A DNA stretch of 64,000 bases from Clostridium formicaceticum (GCF_001854185.1 NZ_CP017603.1:2294001-2358000), one strand, 5' to 3'; positions 40,599 to 50,368 are shown, numbered from the stretch's first letter. The notes: a model not told the origin generated them from the letters alone. Numbers and translations: made by a program.

Positions 40599-43500
40599 AC
40601 AGTTAAAGATTTTATATGACCAAATAAAAGAAAAAAAGATAAGCCTTGAAGACGCTTTGGAAAAAATTCAAGAATATAGAGTTCAGTATAATAAGAAAGC
40701 TACTAATATATCGAACTTTGAAAAAGAGTATAGTATAGGCATCAAAACTAGAAAAGAACACAAAGCAGAACCAGGCATTATACAGGATATAGCGCTAGTT
40801 CATGAGAAAACTTTATACCAGCTAAAATGCTTATTCGGAGAAGTTACTAAATTGAGCCTTGATAGGATTGATCCTCAAGAACCATTAGAGAGTTATGGAA
40901 TAGATTCCATTATGATTACTCAGCTTAATCAAAAACTTGTCAGTGTTTTTGGTGAATTGTCAAAAACCTTGTTTTATGAGTATCAGACCTTAGATGCTTT
41001 AACAGAATATTTTATAGCAGATTATCCAGAGAAGTGTTTTCAGTGGACTGGGCTGGTAACTCAGAGGGAATCAGTACCGGAAGTATCTTCAACAGGATCG
41101 AATTTTGATGGCGTAAATTCTATGTTAAGCTCATTGAAAACAGAAAAGAAGACAGCACGTAACTTAACTATGACTCTAAGCAGTAAAAAAGTTAGAGAAC
41201 CCATCGCCATTATTGGTATAAGCGGACGTTATCCACAGGCAAAAAATTTAGAGGAATTTTGGAAGAACTTATGTGAAGGTAAAGATTGTATTAGCGAGAT
41301 TCCAAAAGAACGTTGGTCAATAGAAGGATTCTATCATCCAAACCCACAAGAAGCTGTGGCACAAGGAAAAAGCTATAGCAAATGGGGTGGTTTTGTAGAC
41401 GAATTTGCAGATTTTGATCCTCTTTTCTTCAACATATCCCCGCGAGAAGCATTTAATATGGATCCCCAAGAACGATTGATTATTGAATCTTGTTGGCAAG
41501 TGTTAGAGGATGCGGGATATACCAGAGAGCAACTAACATCACTATATAAGCAGCGAGTCGGTGTTTTTACGGGAATTACAAAAACAGGCTTTGCTTTATA
41601 TGGTCCTGATTTATGGAAACAGGGGGAACAGATCTATCCAACCACTTCATTTGCATCAGTGGCAAATAGAGTTTCCTACCTTTTAAATTTAAAAGGTCCC
41701 AGCATGCCAATAGATACGATGTGCTCTGCTTCGCTGACAGCGATTCACGAAGCGTGCGAACATCTTTATCATGACGAATGTGAGATAGCTATTGCTGCTG
41801 GAGTTAACCTATACCTTCATCCTATGAGTTATATTCAACTTAGTACACTTAAAATGCTTGCGGCGGATGGAAAATGCAAGAGCTTTGGACAAGGTGGCAG
41901 TGGATTTGTGCCTGGAGAAGGAGTGGGTGCTGTTTTATTGAAACCCTTATCTCAGGCTATTTCAGATCAGGATCATATTTATGCTGTTATCCGAGGAAGT
42001 AGTATTAACCATGGAGGAAAAACGAATGGATATACAGTCCCCAATCCAAGCGCTCAAGGAGAGCTTATTCGTGCAGCCTTAGATAAAGCTGAAACAGATG
42101 CTCGAGCAGTCAGCTACATTGAAGCCCATGGTACAGGGACAGAACTTGGCGATCCGATTGAAATCACAGGATTAAGTGGAGCGTTCCGAAAAGATACCCA
42201 AGATACAGGATTTTGTGCCATTGGTTCTGTAAAGTCAAATATCGGTCACCTAGAAGCTGCAGCAGGGATTGCAGGATTAACTAAAATCATATTGCAAATG
42301 AAAAATCAGAAGATTGTTCCAAGCTTGCATGCTAAAGCGTTGAACCCTAATATTAATTTTACAAAGACTCCTTTTGTGGTACAGCAAGAACTTACAGAAT
42401 GGAAACGGCCGATGATTGAAAAAAATGGAGAAAAGAGGGAATATCCAAGGATTGCTGGCATCTCTTCCTTCGGTGCGGGAGGATCAAATGCCCACATAGT
42501 GATCGAAGAATATATTCCTAAAGACGCAAAACAATATCCAATTACAATCACACCACAAAATCCAGCCATTATTGTGTTGTCTGCCAAGAATGAAGAGCGG
42601 CTTCAAGAACAGGCACAGCAATTATTAAAAGCGATTCAAGAACAACAATTCACAGATAACGACTTAGCGGATATGGCCTATACCCTTCAGATAGGGCGGG
42701 AAGCTATGGAAGAACGTTTAGCGATAATTGTAGCATCCATCAAAGAACTTGAAGAAAAACTAGAGAGTTTTGTCAAAGGCCAAGAGAATATTGAAGATCT
42801 GTACCGAGGACAGGTCAAACGCAACAAAGAGACGCTGGCTGTTTTTGCAATGGATGAAGAAATGCAGGAAACAATTGAAAAATGGATTCAGCGCAGAAAA
42901 TATGCCAAACTTCTAGACCTTTGGGTCAAGGGTCTAGTTTTTGATTGGAACAAGCTCTATAACGACACCAAGCCCAGTCGCATTAGTCTACCCACCTATC
43001 CCTTTGCTAGAGAACGCTACTGGATACCAGAGACCAAGACTAAATCTGGTGACAGTTCAATCACCACTTCAGCCAATGCAGGGACAATCCATCCACTGTT
43101 GCATCAAAACACCTCTGACCTTTCAGAGCAGCGGTTCAGTTCCACCTTTACAGGACAGGAGTTTTTCCTGGCGGATCATAGGGTGAAGGGTCAGGGGGTT
43201 TTGCCTAGGGTAGCCTATCTTGAGATGGCTCGGGCTGCGGTGGAGCAGGGGACAGGAATTTTGAAAGAAAGTCAGGTGGGAATACGGCTTAAAAATATAG
43301 TATGGTCGTCTTCCATAACCGTAGAGGATAAGCCATTTAAGGTAAATGTCGGACTTTATCCCGAGGATAGTGGAGAGATTGTGTATGAAATATATAGTCA
43401 ACCGGAAGAGATTAGTACAGATGCGGCAATATACAGTCAGGGCAGTGCTATGCTTAGTTTGGTTGAAAAAATTCCTACTATGGATCTGTCAGCCTTGCAG

Positions 43501-46500
43501 ATTCAGTGCAGCGAAGGTACTCTTTCTTCAGACCAATGCTATGACATCTTTAGGACAATGGGACTGAACTATGGGTTGGGATATCAGGGGATTGAACAGA
43601 TTTATATTGGTTCAGGTCAAGTGTTAGCGAAGCTTTCCATGCCTTCTTCCGTTTCCAATACGCAAAATCAATTTGTCCTGCATCCGAGTCTGCTGGATGC
43701 CTCCTTACAAGCATCAATAGGTTTAAGGATGGGAGCAGATGATATGCGTAATAGAATCTCCATCAGTCCTGTTTTTCCGGTTGCTCTGCAAGAACTTGAA
43801 ATTTTGGGAAGCTGCACCTCTGAGATGTGGACATTGGTCCGATACAGTGGTGGCAGTACAGCGGAGGATAAGGTACAGAGACTCGATATTGATTTGTGCG
43901 ATGATCAAGGGAATATTTATGTTAGGTTAAAGGGATTGGAAATCCAAGAGGACACAGAGACAATGTTTGCTTTTCAAGAAACAAAACCTCAAAGTCTTCC
44001 GACTTCTAGAATACAAGAAGACTTTGAAATGATGACCTTTGAAGAAGTCTGGAAAGAGCAGATTTTGCCGGATATTTCCTCAGTCAAGATTAAAACTATG
44101 ATTTGTTTTCTTTCAAATTCGGAAAATCAACAAGCAATTGTGGAGGAAATGCAAGCCCTCCATCAGCAGACCAAGATTATTTTCATTTCACAAAATACAA
44201 CGGATCAAAAACAATTTCAACAAGAATATCACATTTCCCGCAACGATAGAAACAGTTATCAAGAGGTTTTCCAGAGCATAGGGGAAGAGTATGGGGAAAT
44301 AGATGCTATACTATATCTATGGGCTTTTGAAGATTCAAGTTGTATTAAGGATTATGCGAGTATTGTCTATATTTTACAGGCTATTGCAACTACCAAACTA
44401 AACATTAAACGATTCTTATTGGCGGCTCAATTTGCAGATGGACTGGAACGTTGCTATCTGGAATCTTGGATTGGCTTTGAACGCTCATTAGGACTTCTTA
44501 TGCCAAATACTCAAGTGACGGTAATTCTTCAAGAAATAGAAAAGGAAAAGCCGGAAGCGGTAATGAAAAACTGGTTACGGAAACTTTGGGCAGAACTACA
44601 AGTTCACAGTGCTCAAAGTGTCTTGTATCAAGAGGGGAAACGGCATGTATACAAGGTACAGCCAACAATAATTCAAACAGGTGATGGTCTATTACGGTCA
44701 GGAGGAACATACCTCATTACAGGTGGCTGTGGTGGACTTGGCTTCCTTTTTGCAGAATACTTTGCCAAGAAACATCCTGTAAATCTCATTTTAACGGGTC
44801 GATCTCCAATCAGTGCAGAAAAACAATCAAAAATAAAAACATTAGAGGATTTAGGCAGTCGGGTTATGTATATACAAGCTAATGTTTGTGATCCAATCCA
44901 TATGAAACAAGGATTAGAGCAGGCTAAGGAAAGTTTTGGAGGGATTCATGGCGTTATCCATGCAGCAGGAGTGGAGGGAAATCAAAGCGTTTTAGAAAAA
45001 GACATTCAAAGATTTGAACAAGTGTTAGAACCAAAAATAAAAGGGACCCTTGTGTTGGATGAATTGCTCTATGGAGAGGAACTTGATTTTATATGTTATT
45101 TTTCTTCATCTTCAGCGATTCTTGGGGACTTTGGGTCTTGTGACTATGCCATCGGCAACCGTTTTCTAATGGCCTATGCTCATTACCGAAATCAAGAGAA
45201 ACGTAATGGCAAAACGTTTTCTATCAACTGGCCTCTATGGAAAGATGGTGGCATGGGCTTTGGTAATAATGAAAATAGCAAAATGTATCTGAAATCCAGT
45301 GGTCAACGTTTTTTAGAAGCCGAAGAAGGCATGAACATGTTTGAACGCATCTTGTCTCAAAATAACATACAACATTTGATATTGGTAGGACAACCCAGTC
45401 GAGTACACCGCTTTTTAGGTTTGATTGAAAAGCAATCTATTTTGTTAAATTCAAACATTTCAAATAGTTCAGGTAAAGGACGACCAGCTAAAATGAAGGG
45501 ATTGAGCTTAAAGAAATGTCTGGAGCGAGATTTGAAAGAACATGTTAGTAATTTACTTAAAATTTCCCAAAATAATTTAGATAGAGAAACAAACTTAGCT
45601 GATTTTGGCTTTGATTCCATTAGTTTAACAGAATTTTCTATCCTGTTAACCAATTATTATGGAATAGAAATAACTCCCGCTTTGTTTTTTGGATATCCCA
45701 CTTTAGAAAAATTAACTCAATATTTTTTAACCGAACATCAAGAAATTATTCAGGTATTTTATGCAGAATACGCTGTAGAAAAGAAATCCCCCCAAAGTCT
45801 GCAGGTAACAGCAACTACAAGCAAGCGACAGGGGCAAAAAAAATCCAGATTTAAAGTATGGAATACTACCCAAGGTGTTCCAGAACCCATTGCCATCATC
45901 GGCATGAGCGGACGGTTTCCTCAGGCAAATACTATTGTTGAATTATGGAAGAACTTAAAATACGGTAAAAATTGTATTACAGAAATTCCAACAGACCGCT
46001 GGGATTGGAGGGAGTATTATGAAAAGGGAAAAATCAAATCCAAATGGGGTGGTTTTTTAGCTGATATAGATCAATTTGATCCTCTGTTTTTTGAAATTTC
46101 TCCAAGAGAAGCAAAACTTATGGATCCGAAACAGCGGTTGTTCTTAGAGGAAGCATGGCATGCTTTAGAGGATGCAGGATATATGGAAGAAAGAATCAAA
46201 GGAAAGTCTTGCGGAGTTTATGTTGGTGTGGAAGAGGGTGAATATGGATTTTTAGTTGGTGATAAAGGTCAGATTAATAACAATCAAAATGCAACATTAT
46301 CTGCTCGGATTGCTTATAAATTAGATTTAAAAGGTCCTAATCTAGCGTTAACAGCGGCGTGTTCCTCTGGACTTGTGGCCTTACATCAGGGATGCCAAGC
46401 TCTACGCCAAGGGGATTGCGAAATGGCTTTAGTCGGCGGTATTAATTTAATGATTTCTCCCATGATGTATATAGGGATGAGCAATATGGATATGCTTTCT

Positions 46501-49215
46501 TTAGATGGAAAATCTTATGTATTTGATCAGCGTGCTAATGGTTTAGTGCCTAGCGAAGCGGTTGCCGTTGTTTTGCTTAAGCCGTTATCAAAGGCAATTT
46601 TGGATAAAGATCATATATATGGGTGTATTAAAGCAAGTGGGGTAAATTACAATGGTAAATCCAACGGCTTAGCAGTACCCAATCCTTTAAGCCAAGCTGA
46701 ATTAATGAATAACATATATAATAAATATAATATTAATCCGGCTAATATTCAGTATGTTTTGTCACATAGTGTAGGATCAAAATTAGGAGATCCAATAGAG
46801 GTTCAAGCATTGTCAAACGCATTTAATAAATATACTGACAAAAAACAATATTGCAATTTAGGATCAATTAAACCTTTAATTGGTCATACATTTGCAGCTT
46901 CAGGTGTGGTAAGTTTAATCAGCATGTTGATGGCAATGAAAGAACAAACTATTCCAGCTCTGTATAATTATCAATCAAGTAATGAGTATATAAATTTTAA
47001 AGAAGGTCCGTTTTTCTTGAATCTAGAGAATCAAACTTGGACAACTGAAAATAATCAGCCTAGAATGGGTGCTATTAGTACAACAGGGATTAGTGGAACT
47101 AATGCTCATGCAGTGATTGAGGAATATCTTCCTCGCCAGAAAAAAGCTGTTCATATTCCTTCTAAAGTCTCTCCTCAGATTGTAGTCTTTTCAGCTAAAA
47201 GCTCTGAACGGCTGCAGGCTGCCGCACAACAAGTTTTTGACTTCATAGAACTTGAAAAGGAACTATCTTTATCTAATCTTGCTTTTACTCTTCAAATAGG
47301 GCGTGAAGCATTTTCATCTCGGCTAGCAATAGTAGCTAGCGACCGAGAAGAGTTGCTTCAAGCCCTCGAAGAGTATCTGAAATCAGCCAGAGAAGGTAAA
47401 GAAATACAGACCGCCGTACCCATTTTTATTGGAAATCTGGAAGAGGATCATTCGGGAATTAAAAACCTGCTTTCCGATAAAATAGGGGAGACCGTCCTTC
47501 AGGTGTTACTAGCAGAAAAAGATCTTGAAAAAATTGCACTTTATTGGACACAGGGAGGTAAGATTTCTTGGGAAATACTTCATGAAGGGGAAGAAGTCTG
47601 TATTATATCTTTACCTACTTATCCTTTTGCCAAGGAACGCTATTGGTTTTCCTCACAGCAAGAAACAAATCACTTTATCATCGAAGGAGAACAAAAAATA
47701 AATAAATTTTCACATGAAGAAAAAGATGTAAATTATAATAATTCTGAAGATGTTTTGGGAATTGTAACAAAGTTTATTAAGGAAATTTTGGGACTATCAT
47801 CTAGTTTTATAATTAATTCTAAAAAACAATTAAAAGACTATGGAATGGATTCGATATCGGGGATCCAATTACTAGAAACATTAATGCGGGAACTGAAAAT
47901 TAAATTGGATACCAGACAATTTTTTGCGGAGTTCACATTACAGGAAATCATAAGACAAATAGAATTAATTAATCGTCCATTACCTTCAGTGTCTAATCCA
48001 GAAGTAATATCAATCTTACAATGGGAAAAGGATAAAAAGTTACCGGAGGATTTTAATTTGAATAGGAAGGATATATCTATCAAACATACTTCTTCACCAG
48101 CAAAAGTATTTTTGACTGGAGCAACTGGATTATTAGGAGGGTTTTTATGTGATGAAATTTTACAACAAACTTCTGCAACTGTGTATTGTCTTGTTCGTGA
48201 TGAATCAGAATCTTCGGCCTTGAAACGAATTAAAAATAATTTTAAAAAATATAATCTATGGAAAGATGATTATGAAGATCGGATTATCCCAGTATTGGGA
48301 GACTTAACAAAGCCAGAATTAGGAATTGAAGAGAAGCTATATAATGAATTAAGCCAATCTATTGAAAGGATTTATCATTGTGCGGCATTAGTAAATCATT
48401 TACTAAATTATCACGCTATGAAAGCTCATAATGTGGACGGCACCCTATCTATTATAAAGTTTGCTGGAAACATACAAGTGAAACCAATACACTTTATTTC
48501 TTCTACTGCAGTTTGTTCTCAAGGAAAATTGCCAGCCCACCAATTAGAAACAGTATTAGAACATGGTAAAAATTTAGAAAGTGGTTATGCACAGACAAAA
48601 TGGGTTTCGGAACATCATCTTATACAAGCTCAGGAAAAAGGTATTCCAATTACAATTTTTCGCTGTGGACAAATTACCGGTTCTAGTCAAACAGCTGATG
48701 GAACTGCACAAGATACATTTCATAACCTTTTAAAGATATTTAGTCAAGTTGAATTTGTACCTCAGTGGGATGAAAATGTTATGGATATTGCTCCTATTGA
48801 TTATGTCAGTCGAGCTATTTTAGCAATAAGCCAGCAAAATAATTGTTATGGAAAAATTTATCATTTAAGCAATCCAAATCCGATACCGGTGCAAACATTT
48901 TTTGCGTGTTTACTGAAAAAAAATCCGACCATATTAAAAAAAGTATCTTTTGAAGAATGGGCTGATAGTTGTTTGCGATATATTAATAATTTACCTAATG
49001 ATTCAATAAAAACGCTCTTAAGGTTATTTTTCTTAAAGGATGATTTTGGTAACCGAGTATTTAAAGATTATTTTTGTACTATGAATCTTAGTAATAGTAA
49101 CACTCGAGAAGCATTACAAAATACTTCTGTTCAATTTCCAGAAATAGATGAAAAATGGTGGTACAAATGTTTGGATCAACTTGAGCTATTTGATACTATA
49201 GGACGGTGTCATTAA
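40591..49215 (+). CDS. Terminal trans-AT polyketide synthase: docking-ACP-KS-DH-KR-ACP-KS-ACP-thioester reductase
   Basis: About 2,870 residues; it overlaps the previous stop by 8 bases (ATGAATAA). Order: docking helix; ACP (GIDSI) for the split module; KS (MCSAS, HGTGT, NIGH) nearly identical in DNA to the second KS of the preceding gene; DH (HRVKGQGVLP; LLDASLQ); KR of the divergent type (SSSSAILGDFGSCDYAIGN); ACP (GFDSI); a last KS with Cys1924 and a changed second motif (HSVGS, His2059 kept; IGH kept); a flanking linker; ACP (GMDSI, Ser2421); and a C-terminal thioester reductase of the NAD(P)-binding Rossmann type (GATGLLGG from Gly2510, SSTAV, and Tyr2666-xxx-Lys2670). A reductase rather than a thioesterase means the chain should leave as an aldehyde, or an alcohol after a second reduction. 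The last module has neither KR nor DH, so any extension there would leave a beta-keto group. This is the end of the assembly line. Confidence 0.95.
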   Translation: MNKQLKILYDQIKEKKISLEDALEKIQEYRVQYNKKATNISNFEKEYSIGIKTRKEHKAEPGIIQDIALVHEKTLYQLKCLFGEVTKLSLDRIDPQEPLESYGIDSIMITQLNQKLVSVFGELSKTLFYEYQTLDALTEYFIADYPEKCFQWTGLVTQRESVPEVSSTGSNFDGVNSMLSSLKTEKKTARNLTMTLSSKKVREPIAIIGISGRYPQAKNLEEFWKNLCEGKDCISEIPKERWSIEGFYHPNPQEAVAQGKSYSKWGGFVDEFADFDPLFFNISPREAFNMDPQERLIIESCWQVLEDAGYTREQLTSLYKQRVGVFTGITKTGFALYGPDLWKQGEQIYPTTSFASVANRVSYLLNLKGPSMPIDTMCSASLTAIHEACEHLYHDECEIAIAAGVNLYLHPMSYIQLSTLKMLAADGKCKSFGQGGSGFVPGEGVGAVLLKPLSQAISDQDHIYAVIRGSSINHGGKTNGYTVPNPSAQGELIRAALDKAETDARAVSYIEAHGTGTELGDPIEITGLSGAFRKDTQDTGFCAIGSVKSNIGHLEAAAGIAGLTKIILQMKNQKIVPSLHAKALNPNINFTKTPFVVQQELTEWKRPMIEKNGEKREYPRIAGISSFGAGGSNAHIVIEEYIPKDAKQYPITITPQNPAIIVLSAKNEERLQEQAQQLLKAIQEQQFTDNDLADMAYTLQIGREAMEERLAIIVASIKELEEKLESFVKGQENIEDLYRGQVKRNKETLAVFAMDEEMQETIEKWIQRRKYAKLLDLWVKGLVFDWNKLYNDTKPSRISLPTYPFARERYWIPETKTKSGDSSITTSANAGTIHPLLHQNTSDLSEQRFSSTFTGQEFFLADHRVKGQGVLPRVAYLEMARAAVEQGTGILKESQVGIRLKNIVWSSSITVEDKPFKVNVGLYPEDSGEIVYEIYSQPEEISTDAAIYSQGSAMLSLVEKIPTMDLSALQIQCSEGTLSSDQCYDIFRTMGLNYGLGYQGIEQIYIGSGQVLAKLSMPSSVSNTQNQFVLHPSLLDASLQASIGLRMGADDMRNRISISPVFPVALQELEILGSCTSEMWTLVRYSGGSTAEDKVQRLDIDLCDDQGNIYVRLKGLEIQEDTETMFAFQETKPQSLPTSRIQEDFEMMTFEEVWKEQILPDISSVKIKTMICFLSNSENQQAIVEEMQALHQQTKIIFISQNTTDQKQFQQEYHISRNDRNSYQEVFQSIGEEYGEIDAILYLWAFEDSSCIKDYASIVYILQAIATTKLNIKRFLLAAQFADGLERCYLESWIGFERSLGLLMPNTQVTVILQEIEKEKPEAVMKNWLRKLWAELQVHSAQSVLYQEGKRHVYKVQPTIIQTGDGLLRSGGTYLITGGCGGLGFLFAEYFAKKHPVNLILTGRSPISAEKQSKIKTLEDLGSRVMYIQANVCDPIHMKQGLEQAKESFGGIHGVIHAAGVEGNQSVLEKDIQRFEQVLEPKIKGTLVLDELLYGEELDFICYFSSSSAILGDFGSCDYAIGNRFLMAYAHYRNQEKRNGKTFSINWPLWKDGGMGFGNNENSKMYLKSSGQRFLEAEEGMNMFERILSQNNIQHLILVGQPSRVHRFLGLIEKQSILLNSNISNSSGKGRPAKMKGLSLKKCLERDLKEHVSNLLKISQNNLDRETNLADFGFDSISLTEFSILLTNYYGIEITPALFFGYPTLEKLTQYFLTEHQEIIQVFYAEYAVEKKSPQSLQVTATTSKRQGQKKSRFKVWNTTQGVPEPIAIIGMSGRFPQANTIVELWKNLKYGKNCITEIPTDRWDWREYYEKGKIKSKWGGFLADIDQFDPLFFEISPREAKLMDPKQRLFLEEAWHALEDAGYMEERIKGKSCGVYVGVEEGEYGFLVGDKGQINNNQNATLSARIAYKLDLKGPNLALTAACSSGLVALHQGCQALRQGDCEMALVGGINLMISPMMYIGMSNMDMLSLDGKSYVFDQRANGLVPSEAVAVVLLKPLSKAILDKDHIYGCIKASGVNYNGKSNGLAVPNPLSQAELMNNIYNKYNINPANIQYVLSHSVGSKLGDPIEVQALSNAFNKYTDKKQYCNLGSIKPLIGHTFAASGVVSLISMLMAMKEQTIPALYNYQSSNEYINFKEGPFFLNLENQTWTTENNQPRMGAISTTGISGTNAHAVIEEYLPRQKKAVHIPSKVSPQIVVFSAKSSERLQAAAQQVFDFIELEKELSLSNLAFTLQIGREAFSSRLAIVASDREELLQALEEYLKSAREGKEIQTAVPIFIGNLEEDHSGIKNLLSDKIGETVLQVLLAEKDLEKIALYWTQGGKISWEILHEGEEVCIISLPTYPFAKERYWFSSQQETNHFIIEGEQKINKFSHEEKDVNYNNSEDVLGIVTKFIKEILGLSSSFIINSKKQLKDYGMDSISGIQLLETLMRELKIKLDTRQFFAEFTLQEIIRQIELINRPLPSVSNPEVISILQWEKDKKLPEDFNLNRKDISIKHTSSPAKVFLTGATGLLGGFLCDEILQQTSATVYCLVRDESESSALKRIKNNFKKYNLWKDDYEDRIIPVLGDLTKPELGIEEKLYNELSQSIERIYHCAALVNHLLNYHAMKAHNVDGTLSIIKFAGNIQVKPIHFISSTAVCSQGKLPAHQLETVLEHGKNLESGYAQTKWVSEHHLIQAQEKGIPITIFRCGQITGSSQTADGTAQDTFHNLLKIFSQVEFVPQWDENVMDIAPIDYVSRAILAISQQNNCYGKIYHLSNPNPIPVQTFFACLLKKNPTILKKVSFEEWADSCLRYINNLPNDSIKTLLRLFFLKDDFGNRVFKDYFCTMNLSNSNTREALQNTSVQFPEIDEKWWYKCLDQLELFDTIGRCH
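40784..43378 (+). repeat. 2.6-kb ACP-KS-DH(N-terminal) duplication, copy B
   Basis: Second copy of 31402-33996, lying at the start of the terminal PKS gene. Visible differences are few (LKCLF for LKRLF, FVDEF for FIDEF, SSSITV for SSAITV). Confidence 0.92.
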
Positions 49216-49245
49216 AGCGATAAATCAAAAAATCTACTCCAAAGA

Positions 49246-49365
49246 GTTTATTTAATCACCGGCGGCATTAGCTATTTTTGTAATAAAAGTGATTGGGCTA
49301 GAGAAAAACAGAGGTTCCCACTTGCACAGCGTTTAAAATCCCAAAAACGGTTGCAGATTTCTTAA
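49246..49365 (+). pseudogene. Possible ketoreductase relic after the PKS
   Basis: One frame directly behind the reductase gene reads VYLITGG, the start of the KR nucleotide-binding motif found in every KR of this cluster. It then runs into unrelated sequence and a stop (TAA at 49363). There is no start codon or ribosome binding site. It may be the scar of a lost module or chance; only seven residues support it. The rest of 49216-49486 holds a hairpin and short ATCTTCAATA direct repeats near 49405-49430. Confidence 0.3.
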
Positions 49366-49380
49366 AAAGATCTGCAATCG
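49348..49380 (+). terminator. Stem-loop after the PKS operon (possible terminator)
   Basis: CGGTTGCAGAT pairs with ATCTGCAATCG (11 bp, one G-U) around an A-rich loop. No U-tract follows (CTTAAAG), so it is not a canonical intrinsic terminator. It may be a processing or attenuation hairpin between the PKS and the PPTase gene. Confidence 0.35.
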
Positions 49381-49486
49381 CTTAAAGTAATTACAAAATT
49401 TAAAAATCTTCAATAATCTTCAATAATCGCAAATCTTCTAAGGTGAGTAGGCCTAATAATTATTGAGTAAACAAGGAGGTAATAGT

Positions 49487-50278
49487 TTGAAGATGAAAGA
49501 AAGTAATATGTTTATTGATAAATTGAGTCTAATTAGATTGGATAATACATTTAAAGCAACTTTATGTTGCTGTTTTTTTTCCTATGTAACAGAGTATGAA
49601 GAGATAATTCAGCATTTGCATCCACAAGAACGTAACTATTACTATACATTGAAGTATGAAAAACGAAGTAGTAGTTATCTTTTGGGGCGCTTTGTTGCTA
49701 AACAAGCGGTAGCTGCTATAACTGGTGAAAAATATTTAACAAATATTTGTATTCAATCAGGTGTTTTTAATCAGCCAATTGCAGTGCATAACAAGCAAAA
49801 TATTCAGGTTAGTATTACTCACTGTGGTGGTTTTGGAGCAGCACTTGCTTTTTCGGAAGCTCATCCTATGGGGATTGATGTTGAACAAATTAAATTGAAT
49901 AAAAGAGATGTTTTTGAAAAACAATCAACAAACCTTGAAAAATTGGAACTTAACAGTATACCGATTTCGTATGATATGGGGCTTACTCTCTTATGGACTG
50001 TCAAAGAAGCATTATCCAAGGTTCTAAAAACAGGTTTAACAGTTCCATTGAATCTTTTTGAGATCTCTAAAATTGAGCTTTCTAATTATTATATAGTGAG
50101 TTACTATAAAAATTTTACTCAATATAAAGCAATTTCTTTTACTATTGGAAATTATATGTGCTCTATAGTACTTCCTTTAAAAACTAAATTATCTTTTAAT
50201 ATTCAGTCTTTAAAATCAAGTTTTTCGTTTGTTGAATCTTTTAACGATGTAACATTATTAAATAACTTTAGTAAGTAA
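49487..50278 (+). CDS. Sfp-type 4'-phosphopantetheinyl transferase
   Basis: It transfers phosphopantetheine from CoA to carrier-protein serines, here presumably the ACPs of the preceding synthase. The family motifs are visible: ITHCGG near residue 117, GIDVE with Asp131 and Glu133 (Mg2+ ligands), and WTVKEALSK with Trp170, Lys173 and Glu174. At 263 residues it is slightly longer than usual (Sfp is ~225), with a Ser/Phe-rich C-terminal extension. I chose TTG 49487 because AAGGAGG ends seven bases before it; ATG 49493 is also possible, and TTG 49463 lies upstream of that site. It sits 271 bases after the PKS on the same strand, matching a dedicated activator at the end of the cluster. Confidence 0.9.
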   Translation: MKMKESNMFIDKLSLIRLDNTFKATLCCCFFSYVTEYEEIIQHLHPQERNYYYTLKYEKRSSSYLLGRFVAKQAVAAITGEKYLTNICIQSGVFNQPIAVHNKQNIQVSITHCGGFGAALAFSEAHPMGIDVEQIKLNKRDVFEKQSTNLEKLELNSIPISYDMGLTLLWTVKEALSKVLKTGLTVPLNLFEISKIELSNYYIVSYYKNFTQYKAISFTIGNYMCSIVLPLKTKLSFNIQSLKSSFSFVESFNDVTLLNNFSK

Positions 50279-50368
50279 GTAAAAATGACTATATTAATAA
50301 TTAGTGGAACAATTTCTTTCAAATAATATATTTTATCTACTCAAATTTTGCACTTTTATAGAAAAAAT

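Noticed and set aside
9696-43378. Composite transposon or CRISPR-like array as the cause of the repeats
   Set aside because: Repeat edges coincide with protein linkers, the frame is kept throughout, and there are no inverted ends, transposase genes or spacer structure.
46755-46785. A third non-elongating KS in the last gene
   Set aside because: HGTGT is altered to HSVGS, but the catalytic His itself is kept along with Cys and the second His, so I do not call it KS0.
553-48083. Many minus-strand and out-of-frame open frames of 60-118 codons within the PKS genes
   Set aside because: They recur at the same place in each repeated domain, have no ribosome sites and overlap strongly conserved coding sequence; they are shadows of the PKS frame.
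1-49215. Acyltransferase domains inside the synthase
   Set aside because: I looked for the GHSxG active-site motif between KS and DH/KR in every module. The ~150-residue linkers carry only KS-flanking sequence ending LPTYPFxRERYW, so the modules are AT-less.
1-49215. Enoylreductase, C-methyltransferase or NRPS domains
   Set aside because: Every stretch between recognised domains is a KS linker, a KR structural half or a docking region. No SAM-binding, ER or adenylation/condensation motifs are seen.
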